64,000 bases of DNA, taken from NCBI RefSeq assembly GCF_024807225.1, contig NZ_JANUCO010000001.1, forward strand, positions 2,666,001-2,730,000, read 5' to 3'. The notes under the pieces are model-generated. The model was not told the origin of the DNA. It made no database searches and worked only from the letters and a program-made list of their open reading frames with translations. The position numbers and the translations under genes were made by a program. Source of the stretch: Chryseobacterium ginsenosidimutans. Lineage in GTDB: Bacteria > Bacteroidota > Bacteroidia > Flavobacteriales > Weeksellaceae. Shown piece by piece: positions 1-8,615 of the stretch; within the stretch, counting starts at the first letter, position 1; the number at the start of each line of letters is the position of its first letter.

Positions 1-1
1 G

Positions 2-865
2 CTGGAAAGTCAATATTATCAGACTTGGGCAAATTATTACGTGAAATTCATTCAGGAATATGAGAAAAGAGGAATTAATATTTGGGGATTAACGATTCAG
101 AATGAAGCAATGGCAAAGCAAACTTGGGAATCTTGTTTGTACACCGCTGAAGAAGAGGGTAATTTCCTGAAAAATAATCTGGGACCAACGCTTTGGAAAA
201 ACGGATATAAAGATAAAAAAGTAATGATCTGGGATCACAACAGAGACCTGATTTATCAAAGAGCAACCACCACATTAAGCGATCCCGAAGTTTCTAAATA
301 TACTTCCGGAATTGCCTATCACTGGTACGAAGTTTGGCATAACAGAACTCAGTTATTCGATAATGTAATGGAAACGAAAAGAGCTTTTCCCGATAAATTC
401 TTAGCGTTTACGGAAGGTTGTAAGGAGGTTTTCAAAATGGAGAGAATCGAAGATGTAAGCTTGGGAGAGTTGTATGGTAAAAATATGATCAACGATTTCA
501 ACAGAGGAACTTCTTTATGGACAGACTGGAACGTGCTTTTAGACGAAACAGGTGGACCAAACCACGTCGGAAATTTCTGTTTTGCACCCATCATTGCTGA
601 TACTAAAACAGGAGAAGTGCATTACACGTATGAATATTATTATGTAGGACAGGTTTCTAAATACATAAAACCAAACGCACAAAGAGTCGGAAGTTCTGCC
701 AATACATCAGATTTAACATCGACTTCATTCATGAATGAAAACGGACAATTAGTAACCGTCATCATGAATGACACAGACAAAGATATCGACGCCAATCTTT
801 GGATCGAAGGGATGTCAGCAAAATTATCGGCTCCGGCTCATTCTATACAGACAGTAATTTTATAG
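2..865 (+). CDS. Glycoside hydrolase family 30 (glucosylceramidase-like), 5' truncated by window edge
   Basis: C-terminal part of a GH30 beta-glycosidase. The frame is open to the left edge, so the true start is outside the window; the GTG at 41 is an internal Val codon. The fragment has the GH30 acid/base region (WGLTIQNEA, Glu at about fragment residue 35; most relatives have NEP) and the nucleophile region (AFTEGC, Glu at about residue 138). The C-terminus is the small beta-sandwich typical of the family (SANTSDLTSTSFMNENGQLV onward). Relatives cleave beta-glucosidic or beta-1,6-glucan bonds outside the cytoplasm; the substrate here cannot be told, and the signal peptide would lie off the window. 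A strong hairpin follows the stop codon. Confidence 0.88.
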   Translation: MESQYYQTWANYYVKFIQEYEKRGINIWGLTIQNEAMAKQTWESCLYTAEEEGNFLKNNLGPTLWKNGYKDKKVMIWDHNRDLIYQRATTTLSDPEVSKYTSGIAYHWYEVWHNRTQLFDNVMETKRAFPDKFLAFTEGCKEVFKMERIEDVSLGELYGKNMINDFNRGTSLWTDWNVLLDETGGPNHVGNFCFAPIIADTKTGEVHYTYEYYYVGQVSKYIKPNAQRVGSSANTSDLTSTSFMNENGQLVTVIMNDTDKDIDANLWIEGMSAKLSAPAHSIQTVIL

Positions 866-893
866 ACTTCATATTAACATTTTTATTATTAAG

Positions 894-922
894 AATCGGC
901 GGCACCTTTGGTGCCGCCGATT
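894..922. terminator. Strong bidirectional terminator hairpin
   Basis: Perfect 13-bp stem (894-906 with 910-922) and a TTT loop, between the converging GH30 gene (+) and lipoprotein gene (-). It is far more GC-rich than the surroundings. Confidence 0.85.
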
Positions 923-937
923 TGATTTTATGATATG

Positions 938-2020
938 CTAATTATCTTTTCTTTCCAGTAAAATCCACTCATTAAAAGTGGCTTCACCGCCAATGCCTTT
1001 TATAAAATATTTGCCACCCTCTTTTTTTATATAAAAAGCAGGAGAATCGGCCTTGCAATCGATCTCTTCATCATTATAATACAATTCTAAAATGTTATTA
1101 TTGCTTTTTATGAGATATTTTCCATTGCATCTTATCGGTTCATGGTAAGTATTTGTTTCAAGTATAGCTTCATTGCCTTGAATTTTAAATGAATAACTGA
1201 TAGAAGCCATTCCTGTTGTTGTAGCTTCTGTCTCTATGTAAACAGAATAATTTCCTTTGAATGTGTCTGGTTTATTATTTTCATTAACAGCAAGATTTGC
1301 TTTATGATATTTATAAGTTTTGCCTTTATCATAAGTCGTTTTTATACCAACGTAATCATCACCAAGCCATATTGTTTCTGCAATGTTGAAATTATTTGAT
1401 GAAAAACTTCTGTGTTCTGTAAATGTTTTATCATCATTAATTTTTAAAACTCCTAAAAAGCTTTTATTAGTTTCATAAACGTAATTATAACGATAAACCA
1501 AATATTTCGTTTGAGGAGAAATGATAGGTTTTTCCACTTTATCATCTCCAACTGAAATAATACGGTAAGCTGAAAAATCGAATTTATTGATTAATTCAAG
1601 TTCACTAAAACCTAAATTGTCACGTGAGCTATTAGCGGAAAAAGCATATATATTTAAAGTTGGGTAAAATCCTAAATACTCATATTTGTTTTCTCCTTCT
1701 TTAGCTACATTTTCTTCAGTTTTAAGTTTAAGAATTTTATTGTTTATTTCCAATAAATAATTATTGTCTTTAATCGGTAACGGAGAATTTGTTATGGAGT
1801 TAGAAGTACTTTTTAGATTATCATATTCATCTTTAGTAATTTCCGAGAATTCCAAAGGCGGAAGTATTTCAAACTTATCTTGATAACCAACTTCAAAGTA
1901 TTTTAAACTTTTAATATCAATAATATTTTTCTGAACTGATGATATTGTTTGTGTATTCTTTTCTTTATTGCAACTGAAAAGAATTACCGCGAGAATGAGT
2001 ATTTGTATAATATTTTTCAT
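938..2020 (-). CDS. Hypothetical lipoprotein
   Basis: Predicted 360-residue lipoprotein of unknown function. I chose the ATG at 2020 because translation from it gives a compact lipoprotein signal (MKNIIQILILAVILFSCNKE, lipobox Cys at residue 17); an upstream in-frame ATG at 2050 would add ten residues inside the fabI terminator. The rest is polar, with a Glu/Lys/Asn-rich linker and a C-terminal segment (YYNDEEIDCKADSPAFYIKK) suggesting a beta-rich extracytoplasmic domain. No catalytic motif recognised. It lies downstream of fabI on the same strand but beyond a terminator, so it is probably a separate transcript. Confidence 0.75.
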   Translation of the reverse strand: MKNIIQILILAVILFSCNKEKNTQTISSVQKNIIDIKSLKYFEVGYQDKFEILPPLEFSEITKDEYDNLKSTSNSITNSPLPIKDNNYLLEINNKILKLKTEENVAKEGENKYEYLGFYPTLNIYAFSANSSRDNLGFSELELINKFDFSAYRIISVGDDKVEKPIISPQTKYLVYRYNYVYETNKSFLGVLKINDDKTFTEHRSFSSNNFNIAETIWLGDDYVGIKTTYDKGKTYKYHKANLAVNENNKPDTFKGNYSVYIETEATTTGMASISYSFKIQGNEAILETNTYHEPIRCNGKYLIKSNNNILELYYNDEEIDCKADSPAFYIKKEGGKYFIKGIGGEATFNEWILLERKDN

Positions 2021-2043
2021 CTGTGTGGTTAATTGTATAAAAA

Positions 2044-2071
2044 AACCCAAAGTAAAAATTCACTTTGGGTT
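2044..2071 (-). terminator. fabI terminator
   Basis: Ten-bp perfect stem (2044-2053 with 2062-2071), 8-nt loop, and a run of eight T on the minus strand. It lies about 30 nt past the fabI stop. Confidence 0.8.
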
Positions 2072-2099
2072 ATATATTTAAATAATGATTGTAAAACTA

Positions 2100-2909
2100 T
2101 TATTCAACATCATATTTACTGATTACCTTCTGAGTAACTCCAGAGCTGCTGAATCCTCCGTCGTGGAAAAGATTCTGCATCGTTACTTTTTTAGTAAGAT
2201 CAGAGAAAAGAGTAACGCAGTAATCTGCACATTCTAATGCGGTAGCATTTCCTAGCGGAGACATATCTTCAGCATATCCAAGGAAACCTCCGAAACCTTT
2301 CACACCGCTTCCTGCAGTGGTAGGAGTAGGAGACTGAGAAACCGTATTTACACGTACTTTTCTCTCACCCCAGTAATTTCCGAATGTTCTTGCGATACTT
2401 TCAAGATAAGCTTTGTTATCAGACATATCGTTGTAATCCGGGAACGTTCTCTGTGCTGCAATATAGGTAAGCGCCAAAATGCTTCCCCACTCATTCATAC
2501 AGTCTTTTTCATAAGCGACACGCATTACTTTGTGGAAAGAAACGGCAGAAATATCCCAGCCTTTTTCCAACCAATCGTAATTCATTTCTGTATAATGTTT
2601 TCCTTTTCTTACATTGATAGACATTCCTATAGAATGAAGGATAAAATCGATTTTACCAAATTTTGCAACAGCGGCATCAAAAAGTTTTTCAAGATCTTCA
2701 ATCGAAGTGGCATCTGCACCGATTATATCAGAACCTGTTTTTTCTGCTAAACCGTTTAATTCTCCCATTCTAAGAGCGATAGGAGCATTAGACAATATAA
2801 ATTCAGCTCCTTCTTCATGACATCTTTCTGCAACTTTCCATGCAATAGATTGTTCATTAAGGGCTCCAAAAATAATTCCCTTTTTGCCTTTAAGTAAACC
2901 GTATGACAT
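2100..2909 (-). CDS. fabI: Enoyl-[acyl-carrier-protein] reductase (NADH)
   Basis: FabI catalyses the last reduction of each fatty-acid elongation cycle (trans-2-enoyl-ACP to acyl-ACP) in the cytoplasm. It has 269 residues, normal for the family. The N-terminal Rossmann fold has the divergent SDR cofactor pattern (GKKGIIFGALNEQSIAW). The FabI catalytic set is visible: Tyr149 (LTYIAAQ), Tyr159 and Lys166 (Y-x6-K, YNDMSDNK). The substrate-binding loop SPTPTTAGSGVKGF follows. Start at 2909 is supported by a TAnnTTTG box 24 nt upstream. Transcribed alone between two terminators. Confidence 0.96.
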   Translation of the reverse strand: MSYGLLKGKKGIIFGALNEQSIAWKVAERCHEEGAEFILSNAPIALRMGELNGLAEKTGSDIIGADATSIEDLEKLFDAAVAKFGKIDFILHSIGMSINVRKGKHYTEMNYDWLEKGWDISAVSFHKVMRVAYEKDCMNEWGSILALTYIAAQRTFPDYNDMSDNKAYLESIARTFGNYWGERKVRVNTVSQSPTPTTAGSGVKGFGGFLGYAEDMSPLGNATALECADYCVTLFSDLTKKVTMQNLFHDGGFSSSGVTQKVISKYDVE

Positions 2910-2933
2910 AATTTTTTAATGTTTATTAAGTTA

Positions 2934-2941
2934 CAAATGTA
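2934..2941 (-). promoter_or_regulatory. TAnnTTTG promoter box of fabI
   Basis: TACATTTG on the minus strand, 24 nt before the fabI ATG; matches the Bacteroidota -7 consensus. Confidence 0.65.
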
Positions 2942-2968
2942 GCAATAATTTGTCTTTAGAACATCATA

Positions 2969-3003
2969 AAAAACGGAGCCTTGTATAAAAAGGCTCCGTT
3001 TTT
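2969..3003 (-). terminator. Terminator of the small charged-protein gene
   Basis: Twelve-bp perfect stem (2969-2980 with 2992-3003; core ACGGAGCC/GGCTCCGT) with T-runs on both sides, 28 nt past the stop at 3031. Confidence 0.85.
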
Positions 3004-3030
3004 CTTGAAATTATTTATAAGACTGAAATT

Positions 3031-3330
3031 TTAATTGGTTTTCTTGTTCCATTCTGCTTTTACATCTTCTGCTGCATCTTTCGTTTTTTCCCATGCATCA
3101 TTGGCTTTATCTTTAATATCATCCCAAGCATCGGATGCATTATTTTTTACTCTGTCTAGCCAGTCTTCCTGTTGAGCTTCTTCGTCATTGGCTCTTTTTT
3201 CGTTAATATAATCCTTTGCTCTGTCTGCCAGTTCTTCTATTTTCCATTTGGCATTGGTGGCTGCATCTTTTAAAGTGTCTTTCGTGTTGTCTACAGCATT
3301 TTCCGCTTTGTTGTATTCTGAATTATTCAT
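3031..3330 (-). CDS. Small, highly charged amphipathic protein, possibly stress related
   Basis: 99 residues, no signal peptide, rich in Asp, Lys, Ala, Asn and Trp. It has a loose 11-residue-type periodicity (NNASDAWDDIKDKANDAW, TKDAAEDVKAEW) typical of amphipathic helices in LEA-like, YtxH-tail or CsbD-like stress proteins. Trp residues recur about every ten positions in the second half. No enzyme motif, so the function is unknown; LEA-like membrane or protein protection is only an analogy. Single gene with its own terminator. Confidence 0.7.
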   Translation of the reverse strand: MNNSEYNKAENAVDNTKDTLKDAATNAKWKIEELADRAKDYINEKRANDEEAQQEDWLDRVKNNASDAWDDIKDKANDAWEKTKDAAEDVKAEWNKKTN

Positions 3331-3606
3331 AACATTAATATTTTGGTTATGTACGATTAATCAATAACTATTCCTAAAATTTCTGTGCACTGTTAAACTT
3401 TTCATAAAAATTTTATTGACAGTTTTCAGGCTTTTCTTTTATAGATGTATTTTGAAATGATAAATAATAATGACCAAAAACAAAAGCGTAACGTATCAAA
3501 TTACAATGCTATTTATTGGAAGAGAAAAAATACGATTTTCAAGCTCATTTATCATTTTCGCGAACGCAAAAAGACCTTATTTACAAACAATTAGCAAAAA
3601 AATGTT

Positions 3607-3622
3607 TTCATTAAACAGTGAT
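3607..3622 (+). repeat. 16-bp direct repeat, copy 1
   Basis: TTCATTAAACAGTGAT; the identical sequence recurs at 3757-3772, exactly 150 bp away. Confidence 0.7.
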
Positions 3623-3733
3623 AAATTACATTTTATTCAATTTAAAGTGATTTTTTTAAGTAAATGTTAAATTTTGAATTAATTTAAAAATAAGGTAAAA
3701 TTAGGTTTTGTAACGTTTAAACAAAGATTTAAT

Positions 3734-3749
3734 ATAGAATTAATTCTAT
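3734..3749. promoter_or_regulatory. 16-bp perfect palindrome, candidate operator
   Basis: ATAGAATTAATTCTAT, between the two direct repeats and about 110 bp upstream of the promoter box at 3859. Candidate dimeric-regulator site; no regulator is identified. Confidence 0.4.
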
Positions 3750-3756
3750 GTTTACA

Positions 3757-3772
3757 TTCATTAAACAGTGAT
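3757..3772 (+). repeat. 16-bp direct repeat, copy 2
   Basis: Exact second copy of the repeat at 3607-3622. Confidence 0.7.
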
Positions 3773-3858
3773 TAAATATAGCTTTTTTGTTAGATTATTC
3801 ACTATTTCGTGTGAAATTATAAAATTATTAAAAAATAGTATGTTTTATTGTTAATTAT

Positions 3859-3866
3859 TATGTTTG
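3859..3866 (+). promoter_or_regulatory. TAnnTTTG promoter box of the YadA-head-like gene
   Basis: TATGTTTG, 35 nt before the ATG at 3902. It lies inside the longer open frame that begins at 3848, which argues for the downstream start. Confidence 0.65.
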
Positions 3867-3901
3867 CAGTCATAAACTATTATCTATATAATAAACTTGA
3901 G

Positions 3902-5281
3902 ATGCTAAAAAAAACAAAAATTCAAATCTTATTCACCGCCTTATTATTAATTAATTTTAATATTGTGATGGCTCAAGTAGGGATAGGTACACCTACTCCG
4001 AATGCTTCTGCCATGTTGGAAATTAATTCTAAAAACAAAGGAGTTTTATTACCGAGTATTGCTTTGACTTCTATTACAGATAACGTGACGGTTCCTTCGC
4101 CATCAATCGGATTGATCGTTTGGAATAACGGACAGGGTGGATTAACAGACATAGGATTATATTACTGGAACAACCTGAAATGGAACATGATTTCTGTAGG
4201 AACCTCAGGAAACGGACTTAATGGAGGAGGAAGCAGTTCTGCTACCAACTGGAATAATTCAGCGACAAACGCCGGGAATTACGGAGGTTCAAATACCAAC
4301 TTATCTTTAGGAACAAATACATCGGATGATTTGGTTTTCAAGGTTAATTCTGTAAAATCAGGAAGATTGGGAACAGATAATTCTGTAAGTTTGGGTTCGG
4401 GCGCCAATGCAGGTCAGAATGGTATCGCCATAGGGATTTCAAGCTCGTCTTATCAAGGAGTTTCTGTAGGAAATGAAGCGTCTGTATTGGCAAATGACGG
4501 GTTGGCTTTAGGAAATAAATCTACAGCAGGAGCTTTTCAGTCGAATGCAATCGGATATAATGCCAAAACAAATAAAAACGAATCAACCGCTTTAGGAAAT
4601 AATTCTTTTGCCGATGGTTTTCAATCTACGGCAATTGGATTTAACGCTAAAACAACAGCAAATGAATCTTCTGCTTTAGGAAATAATTCGGTAGCGGCAG
4701 GTTTTCAGTCGGTGGCTTTAGGATATGGTGCAAAAACAAATGCGAACAGCGAAACGGCTATTGGATATAATTCAAATACAAACGGTCAAAATTCTACAGC
4801 AATCGGTTCCGGAGCATCATCAACAGGACAGAATTCTACGGCGATAGGATATAACGCGTCGACTTCTCAATATAATGCAATTGTTTTGGGTGATAATAAC
4901 GCGTCTGTCGGAATTGGAACAAATACTCCCAATAATACGGCAAAAATTGACGTAAACGGACAATACAAGCTGGGAGACAGGGGAACGGTAAACAAAAACC
5001 AGATCAGTTTTGAAGTTTGGCCGAGTGTTTCTGTGAACAATCTGCCACCCGGAAAATCAACAACGATGAATATTACAATTCCTCCGGCTTTGAATACCGG
5101 ATCTACAAGAGCAACGATTGTGGTAACACCGGCGGGAGATTTTGCAGGAAATTCTACGTTTTCAATTTCAAACCCGAGAATGACCTCAACATCGAATATT
5201 ACCATCAATCTTACCAATATTTCATCAAGTGCAGAAAGTCTGAATTCTTCACACTTCTACGTAACGGTGAATGAATTTTAA
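3902..5281 (+). CDS. Secreted protein with YadA-type trimeric-adhesin head repeats
   Basis: 459 residues from the ATG at 3902; a 3848 start would lie upstream of the promoter box and spoil the signal peptide (MLKKTKIQILFTALLLINFN, cleavage after MAQ). The mature N-terminus has the flavobacterial VGIGTPTPNASAMLEINS motif. The middle (roughly residues 160-330) is a run of about 14-residue head repeats of the form (S/T)xAxGxxA (AIGYNAKTN, ALGNNSFADG, AIGFNAKTT). These resemble trimeric autotransporter heads, which form left-handed beta-rolls. VGIGTNTPNNTAKIDVNG recurs after the repeats, then a short C-terminal beta domain. There is no YadA membrane anchor and no T9SS sorting domain, so the surface attachment route is unclear. 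Adhesin-like role inferred. Confidence 0.8.
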   Translation: MLKKTKIQILFTALLLINFNIVMAQVGIGTPTPNASAMLEINSKNKGVLLPSIALTSITDNVTVPSPSIGLIVWNNGQGGLTDIGLYYWNNLKWNMISVGTSGNGLNGGGSSSATNWNNSATNAGNYGGSNTNLSLGTNTSDDLVFKVNSVKSGRLGTDNSVSLGSGANAGQNGIAIGISSSSYQGVSVGNEASVLANDGLALGNKSTAGAFQSNAIGYNAKTNKNESTALGNNSFADGFQSTAIGFNAKTTANESSALGNNSVAAGFQSVALGYGAKTNANSETAIGYNSNTNGQNSTAIGSGASSTGQNSTAIGYNASTSQYNAIVLGDNNASVGIGTNTPNNTAKIDVNGQYKLGDRGTVNKNQISFEVWPSVSVNNLPPGKSTTMNITIPPALNTGSTRATIVVTPAGDFAGNSTFSISNPRMTSTSNITINLTNISSSAESLNSSHFYVTVNEF

Positions 5282-5367
5282 TAGAATTAAATTAAATAAT
5301 TGAGCGCGCATCACTTCCAAAAGAAGAAATTTATTTTAAAATCTTAAATGGTTTTATTTGATCATAA

Positions 5368-5397
5368 AAAAAGGATTTCAGTATTGAAATCCTTTTT
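5368..5397. terminator. Bidirectional terminator
   Basis: 13-bp perfect stem (5368-5380 with 5385-5397), GTAT loop and A/T-runs on both sides, between converging genes. Confidence 0.85.
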
Positions 5398-5471
5398 GTT
5401 TTTTTAGTCTTAAGCAAAAGCAAAACTTAATATTCTTAACCTCTTCATTTTCTTAATGGTAAAAAATAAAT

Positions 5472-6326
5472 TTACTTAATAATTCTATCCAAAACCCAAG
5501 TAATCAGATTTTTTTCAGAAGCATGATGATCGGCAGAGAATTCTCCGCGTCTTCTGTTGGCGATTACATTATTTACCGTAATGGCTTTATGACCTAAAAG
5601 TTTAGACAAAGCATAAATTGCCGAAGTTTCCATTTCGAAATTGGTTACGCCAAGATCATTTAATGTTTCAAGGAATTTATCATCGAGTGCTTTCAGACGA
5701 AGCTGTCTTCCTTGTGGTGCGTAAAATCCGGGGAAAGTGGCTGTATTTCCGTGGTATTTTGCGTCTTTGTATAATTCTCCTAATTCCTCCGACCAATCTG
5801 CAAAATAAAGCATCGGCTTAATTTTCGCATAAGGGAATTTCTCTAAAAAGTTCTTAGAAAACTCATTTTCAAACGCATAATCCTGATAAAAATGCATCAA
5901 ACCATCCAATCCTACAACATTCTGAGTCACCAACATATTGTCAACCTGAACATCAGGATTCACACTTCCGCAAGTTCCCATTCTGAATAATTGAAGCGCA
6001 GAATGTTCTGTTTTAAACTCTTTATTTTTAAGATCGATATTTACCAGCGCATCAAGCTCATTCATCACAATATCAATGTTTTCCGTTCCGATTCCGGTTG
6101 ATAGTACGGTGATTCTTTCGCCTCTTAAAGTTCCTGTATGCGTGTAAAATTCTCTCTTGTTTTTCTTAATTTCTACTGTATCAAAATATTTTGAAACCTT
6201 CGCCACACGATCCGGATCACCAACAAGGATGATCTTTTCGGCAATATCTTCAGGCAAAAGATTTAGATGGTACACACTTCCGTCGTCGTTCAGAACAAGC
6301 TCTGAAGCAGCAAGTTTATCTAGCAT
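5472..6326 (-). CDS. Nucleoside phosphorylase (uridine phosphorylase-like)
   Basis: 284 residues of the PNP/UDP phosphorylase family 1, which cleaves nucleosides with phosphate to base and ribose-1-phosphate in salvage. Visible signatures: phosphate-binding GDPDRV near residue 37, STGIGTENIDIVMNEL, GTCGSVNPDVQV, and the purine/pyrimidine-site segment NFEMETSAIYALSKLLGH with FEMET near the ribose-binding Glu/Met. The C-terminus NRRRGEFSADHH is typical of the Bacteroidota branch. Specificity (uridine versus purine nucleoside) cannot be settled by eye. Single gene. Confidence 0.9.
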   Translation of the reverse strand: MLDKLAASELVLNDDGSVYHLNLLPEDIAEKIILVGDPDRVAKVSKYFDTVEIKKNKREFYTHTGTLRGERITVLSTGIGTENIDIVMNELDALVNIDLKNKEFKTEHSALQLFRMGTCGSVNPDVQVDNMLVTQNVVGLDGLMHFYQDYAFENEFSKNFLEKFPYAKIKPMLYFADWSEELGELYKDAKYHGNTATFPGFYAPQGRQLRLKALDDKFLETLNDLGVTNFEMETSAIYALSKLLGHKAITVNNVIANRRRGEFSADHHASEKNLITWVLDRIIK

Positions 6327-6541
6327 AAATATGTTTTTATAGTTTAAAGTTGTTTTAAAATCCTCCCCAAATTCCCTTCCTCATTATCTTAAAACGAAGT
6401 CAAAAAAGTGAATTGACTTTCAGCGAATAATGAATTTTGATTTTCGGGATTTAAAATTAGTAAAAAATATGTTATCCAGAATGTAAACATAATTTAATTC
6501 AAAGTTAAAGTTGTGGTAACGTCTGATCGGTTGGGTATCGA

Positions 6542-6549
6542 TAGTTTTG
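6542..6549 (+). promoter_or_regulatory. TAnnTTTG promoter box of the di-haem peroxidase gene
   Basis: TAGTTTTG, 12 nt before the ATG at 6562, giving a very short leader. Confidence 0.6.
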
Positions 6550-6561
6550 CACAAAAATTGA

Positions 6562-8394
6562 ATGAGATCTTATCCGCTACTTATTGTGATTCTTTTAATT
6601 GGTTTTGCAGTAATGTCATTCAACCCGACGTATAAAGGGGTTGAAACTGAAAATTCTGTTGTTAATAAAGGCTTAACTGATTTTAAAACTAAACTTGACC
6701 AGTTAAAATCCGACGCTCACCAATTTTCAGAAGATAAAATTTCATTAGAAGATCTCCGAAAATCATTAAAAGAAACAAGAAATTCTTTCAAAGAAATTGA
6801 ATTTTACGTGGCTTATCATTATCCTGAATTCACAAAAACTGACCTCAACGCGGCACCGTTATTTCATATTGAAGCGGCGGGAACTACAGCTTACACACTT
6901 CCTCCCAAAGGTTTGCAGGTGTTGGATGAATTGATATTTTCTGATGAAGCAAACGAGAAAAAAGAAGAAATCAAGACCATTACCGGTTTTCTGTACAACA
7001 GTTATGCAAGTTTTTATTTAAGTTCTGTTAAAAACGGCTTAAGCAAAGGGAATAACAAGACGTTGCCGTTAAGAATTGAACTGATCAGGATGTACAGTTT
7101 GGGCGTTACAGGTTTTGATACTCCAGGTTCTTTGAATATTTCTGAAGAAGCCAATCATACTTTTTTAGGAATGAAAAAGTACATTAATGATGATCCTTAT
7201 TTTAAAAATTATAATGTTCAGAAAGCGAATACAATTTTAACGGAAGGAATTGATTATCTTTCGAAGAATACCGATTTTGAAAGTTTTGACAGGATAGAAT
7301 TCTACAAAAAATATATTCAGCCTTTGTATGAAGAATTGGGAAATTGGGACGGCAGAAGTGATGACTTAAAAGAGTTTTCTGGCTGGAATGTAAGTAATAA
7401 AAACCTTTTCAGCAGCGATTTTCTTGATCCGTATTTTTATACTTTATTGAAAAAAGAGGAAGATAATGTCGATGTAAGAAAATTAGGAAAAGAGATTTTT
7501 TACGATCAAAACTTAAGCGACAACGGAAAAATGAGCTGTGCAACCTGTCATTTACCGGAAAATGCTTTTACAGATTTGAAAGCGAAATCTCCAAGTAATA
7601 TTGAAGGGAAAACGGTATTGAGAAATTCACCATCTTTATATAATGCGGTTTTTGCGAAAAGATTTTTCTATGACTTAAGAGCTTTTTATCTTGAACAACA
7701 GGCGGAACACGTTATTTATAATGAAAATGAATTCAATACAAGTTATGAAAGCATCATTAAAAAATTAAAGACAAAACCTGAATATAAAAAAGCATTCAAA
7801 ACGGCCTTTAAAAACGGAAATATCAGCAGAGAGAATTTTTCAAAAGCACTGAGTTCTTATGTGGCATCTTTATATTCTTACGAAAGTGATTTTGATAAAT
7901 TCATGAGAAATGAAAAAGAAATCTCTTCTGATGCAAAAAAAGGTTTTAACTTATTCATGGGAAAAGCGAATTGTGCAACTTGCCACTTTGCTCCGAATTT
8001 TTCAGGATTAGTTCCGCCGTTATTTAATGAAAATGAATCTGAAGTATTGGGGATTACAACAAAACCGATCAACCAGAAACCGTTGGAATTAGACGCTGAT
8101 AAAGGAAGAATAACCAGTCCGGTGAAAAAGGAAAACTCTTGGATCTATGAAAATTCGTTTAAAACGGTAACGGTAAGAAATGCAGCGTTGACAAAACCGT
8201 ATTTCCACAACGGAGCTTTCAATACGTTGGAAGAAGTGATGGATTTCTATAATGAAGGGGGAGGAGAAGGTCTTGGTCTTAAAATGAAAAACCAGACTTT
8301 AGCTCCGGATAAATTGAATTTGACTCCAACGGAAATTAAGCAGGTTATTGCCTTCTTAAATACGTTGACAGACATAAGTAAAACAAAAAAATAA
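6562..8394 (+). CDS. Di-haem cytochrome c peroxidase family protein
   Basis: 610 residues with an N-terminal export/membrane segment (SYPLLIVILLIGFAVMSFNP). Residues about 25-270 form a helical domain (TKLDQLKSDAHQFSEDKISL onward) that may be imelysin-like; this is a guess. The C-terminal half is a MauG/CcpA-type di-haem peroxidase with two CxxCH haem sites: C326-C329-H330 (MSCATCHLPENAFTD) and C471-C474-H475 (ANCATCHFAPNFSG). LRNSPSLYNAVFAKRFFYD and VRNAALTKPYFHNGAF are family hallmarks. Peroxidase activity would be periplasmic; the real substrate (H2O2 or an oxidative maturation) is unknown. Longer than classical CcpA (about 350) because of the N-terminal domain. Confidence 0.9.
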   Translation: MRSYPLLIVILLIGFAVMSFNPTYKGVETENSVVNKGLTDFKTKLDQLKSDAHQFSEDKISLEDLRKSLKETRNSFKEIEFYVAYHYPEFTKTDLNAAPLFHIEAAGTTAYTLPPKGLQVLDELIFSDEANEKKEEIKTITGFLYNSYASFYLSSVKNGLSKGNNKTLPLRIELIRMYSLGVTGFDTPGSLNISEEANHTFLGMKKYINDDPYFKNYNVQKANTILTEGIDYLSKNTDFESFDRIEFYKKYIQPLYEELGNWDGRSDDLKEFSGWNVSNKNLFSSDFLDPYFYTLLKKEEDNVDVRKLGKEIFYDQNLSDNGKMSCATCHLPENAFTDLKAKSPSNIEGKTVLRNSPSLYNAVFAKRFFYDLRAFYLEQQAEHVIYNENEFNTSYESIIKKLKTKPEYKKAFKTAFKNGNISRENFSKALSSYVASLYSYESDFDKFMRNEKEISSDAKKGFNLFMGKANCATCHFAPNFSGLVPPLFNENESEVLGITTKPINQKPLELDADKGRITSPVKKENSWIYENSFKTVTVRNAALTKPYFHNGAFNTLEEVMDFYNEGGGEGLGLKMKNQTLAPDKLNLTPTEIKQVIAFLNTLTDISKTKK

Positions 8395-8401
8395 ATCAAT
8401 G

Positions 8402-8468
8402 GTGAGGAGTGGTTTAAAGAATGTAAAAGTTAAAAGTTGCATTTCTTTATCCGCTTCCTCACTTTTTA
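8402..8468 (+). terminator. Long imperfect hairpin, probable terminator
   Basis: GTGAGGAGTGG... pairs imperfectly with ...CCGCTTCCTCAC over about 22 bp and is followed by five T. It lies 8 nt past the peroxidase stop. Confidence 0.55.
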
Positions 8469-8581
8469 ATATTTTTTTAATTTAACATAAAATTAATCTA
8501 ATTAACGTTTGGTTTTCTATTAATTAATATTCATTGAGGTTTATTTAAAGTCCTATTAATAAAGGCTTAAAAGCAATCGTA

Positions 8582-8589
8582 TAGCTTTG
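8582..8589 (+). promoter_or_regulatory. TAnnTTTG promoter box of the PhoX-like gene
   Basis: TAGCTTTG, 26 nt before the ATG at 8616. Confidence 0.65.
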
Positions 8590-8615
8590 CAACGTCTAAT
8601 AAATCGAAATTTATA

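Larger units (their letters stand above)
3331..3901. other. AT-rich intergenic region with direct repeats and a palindrome
   Basis: No convincing gene. The only plus-strand ORF (66 codons, 3470-3670) has low-complexity, non-protein-like composition. The region holds two exact 16-bp direct repeats, a 16-bp palindrome and a promoter box, listed separately; all lie upstream of the YadA-head-like gene. Confidence 0.6.

Noticed and set aside
3470..3670. 66-codon plus-strand ORF
   Set aside because: Low-complexity AT-rich translation, no promoter box or recognisable domain, within a repeat-bearing intergenic region.
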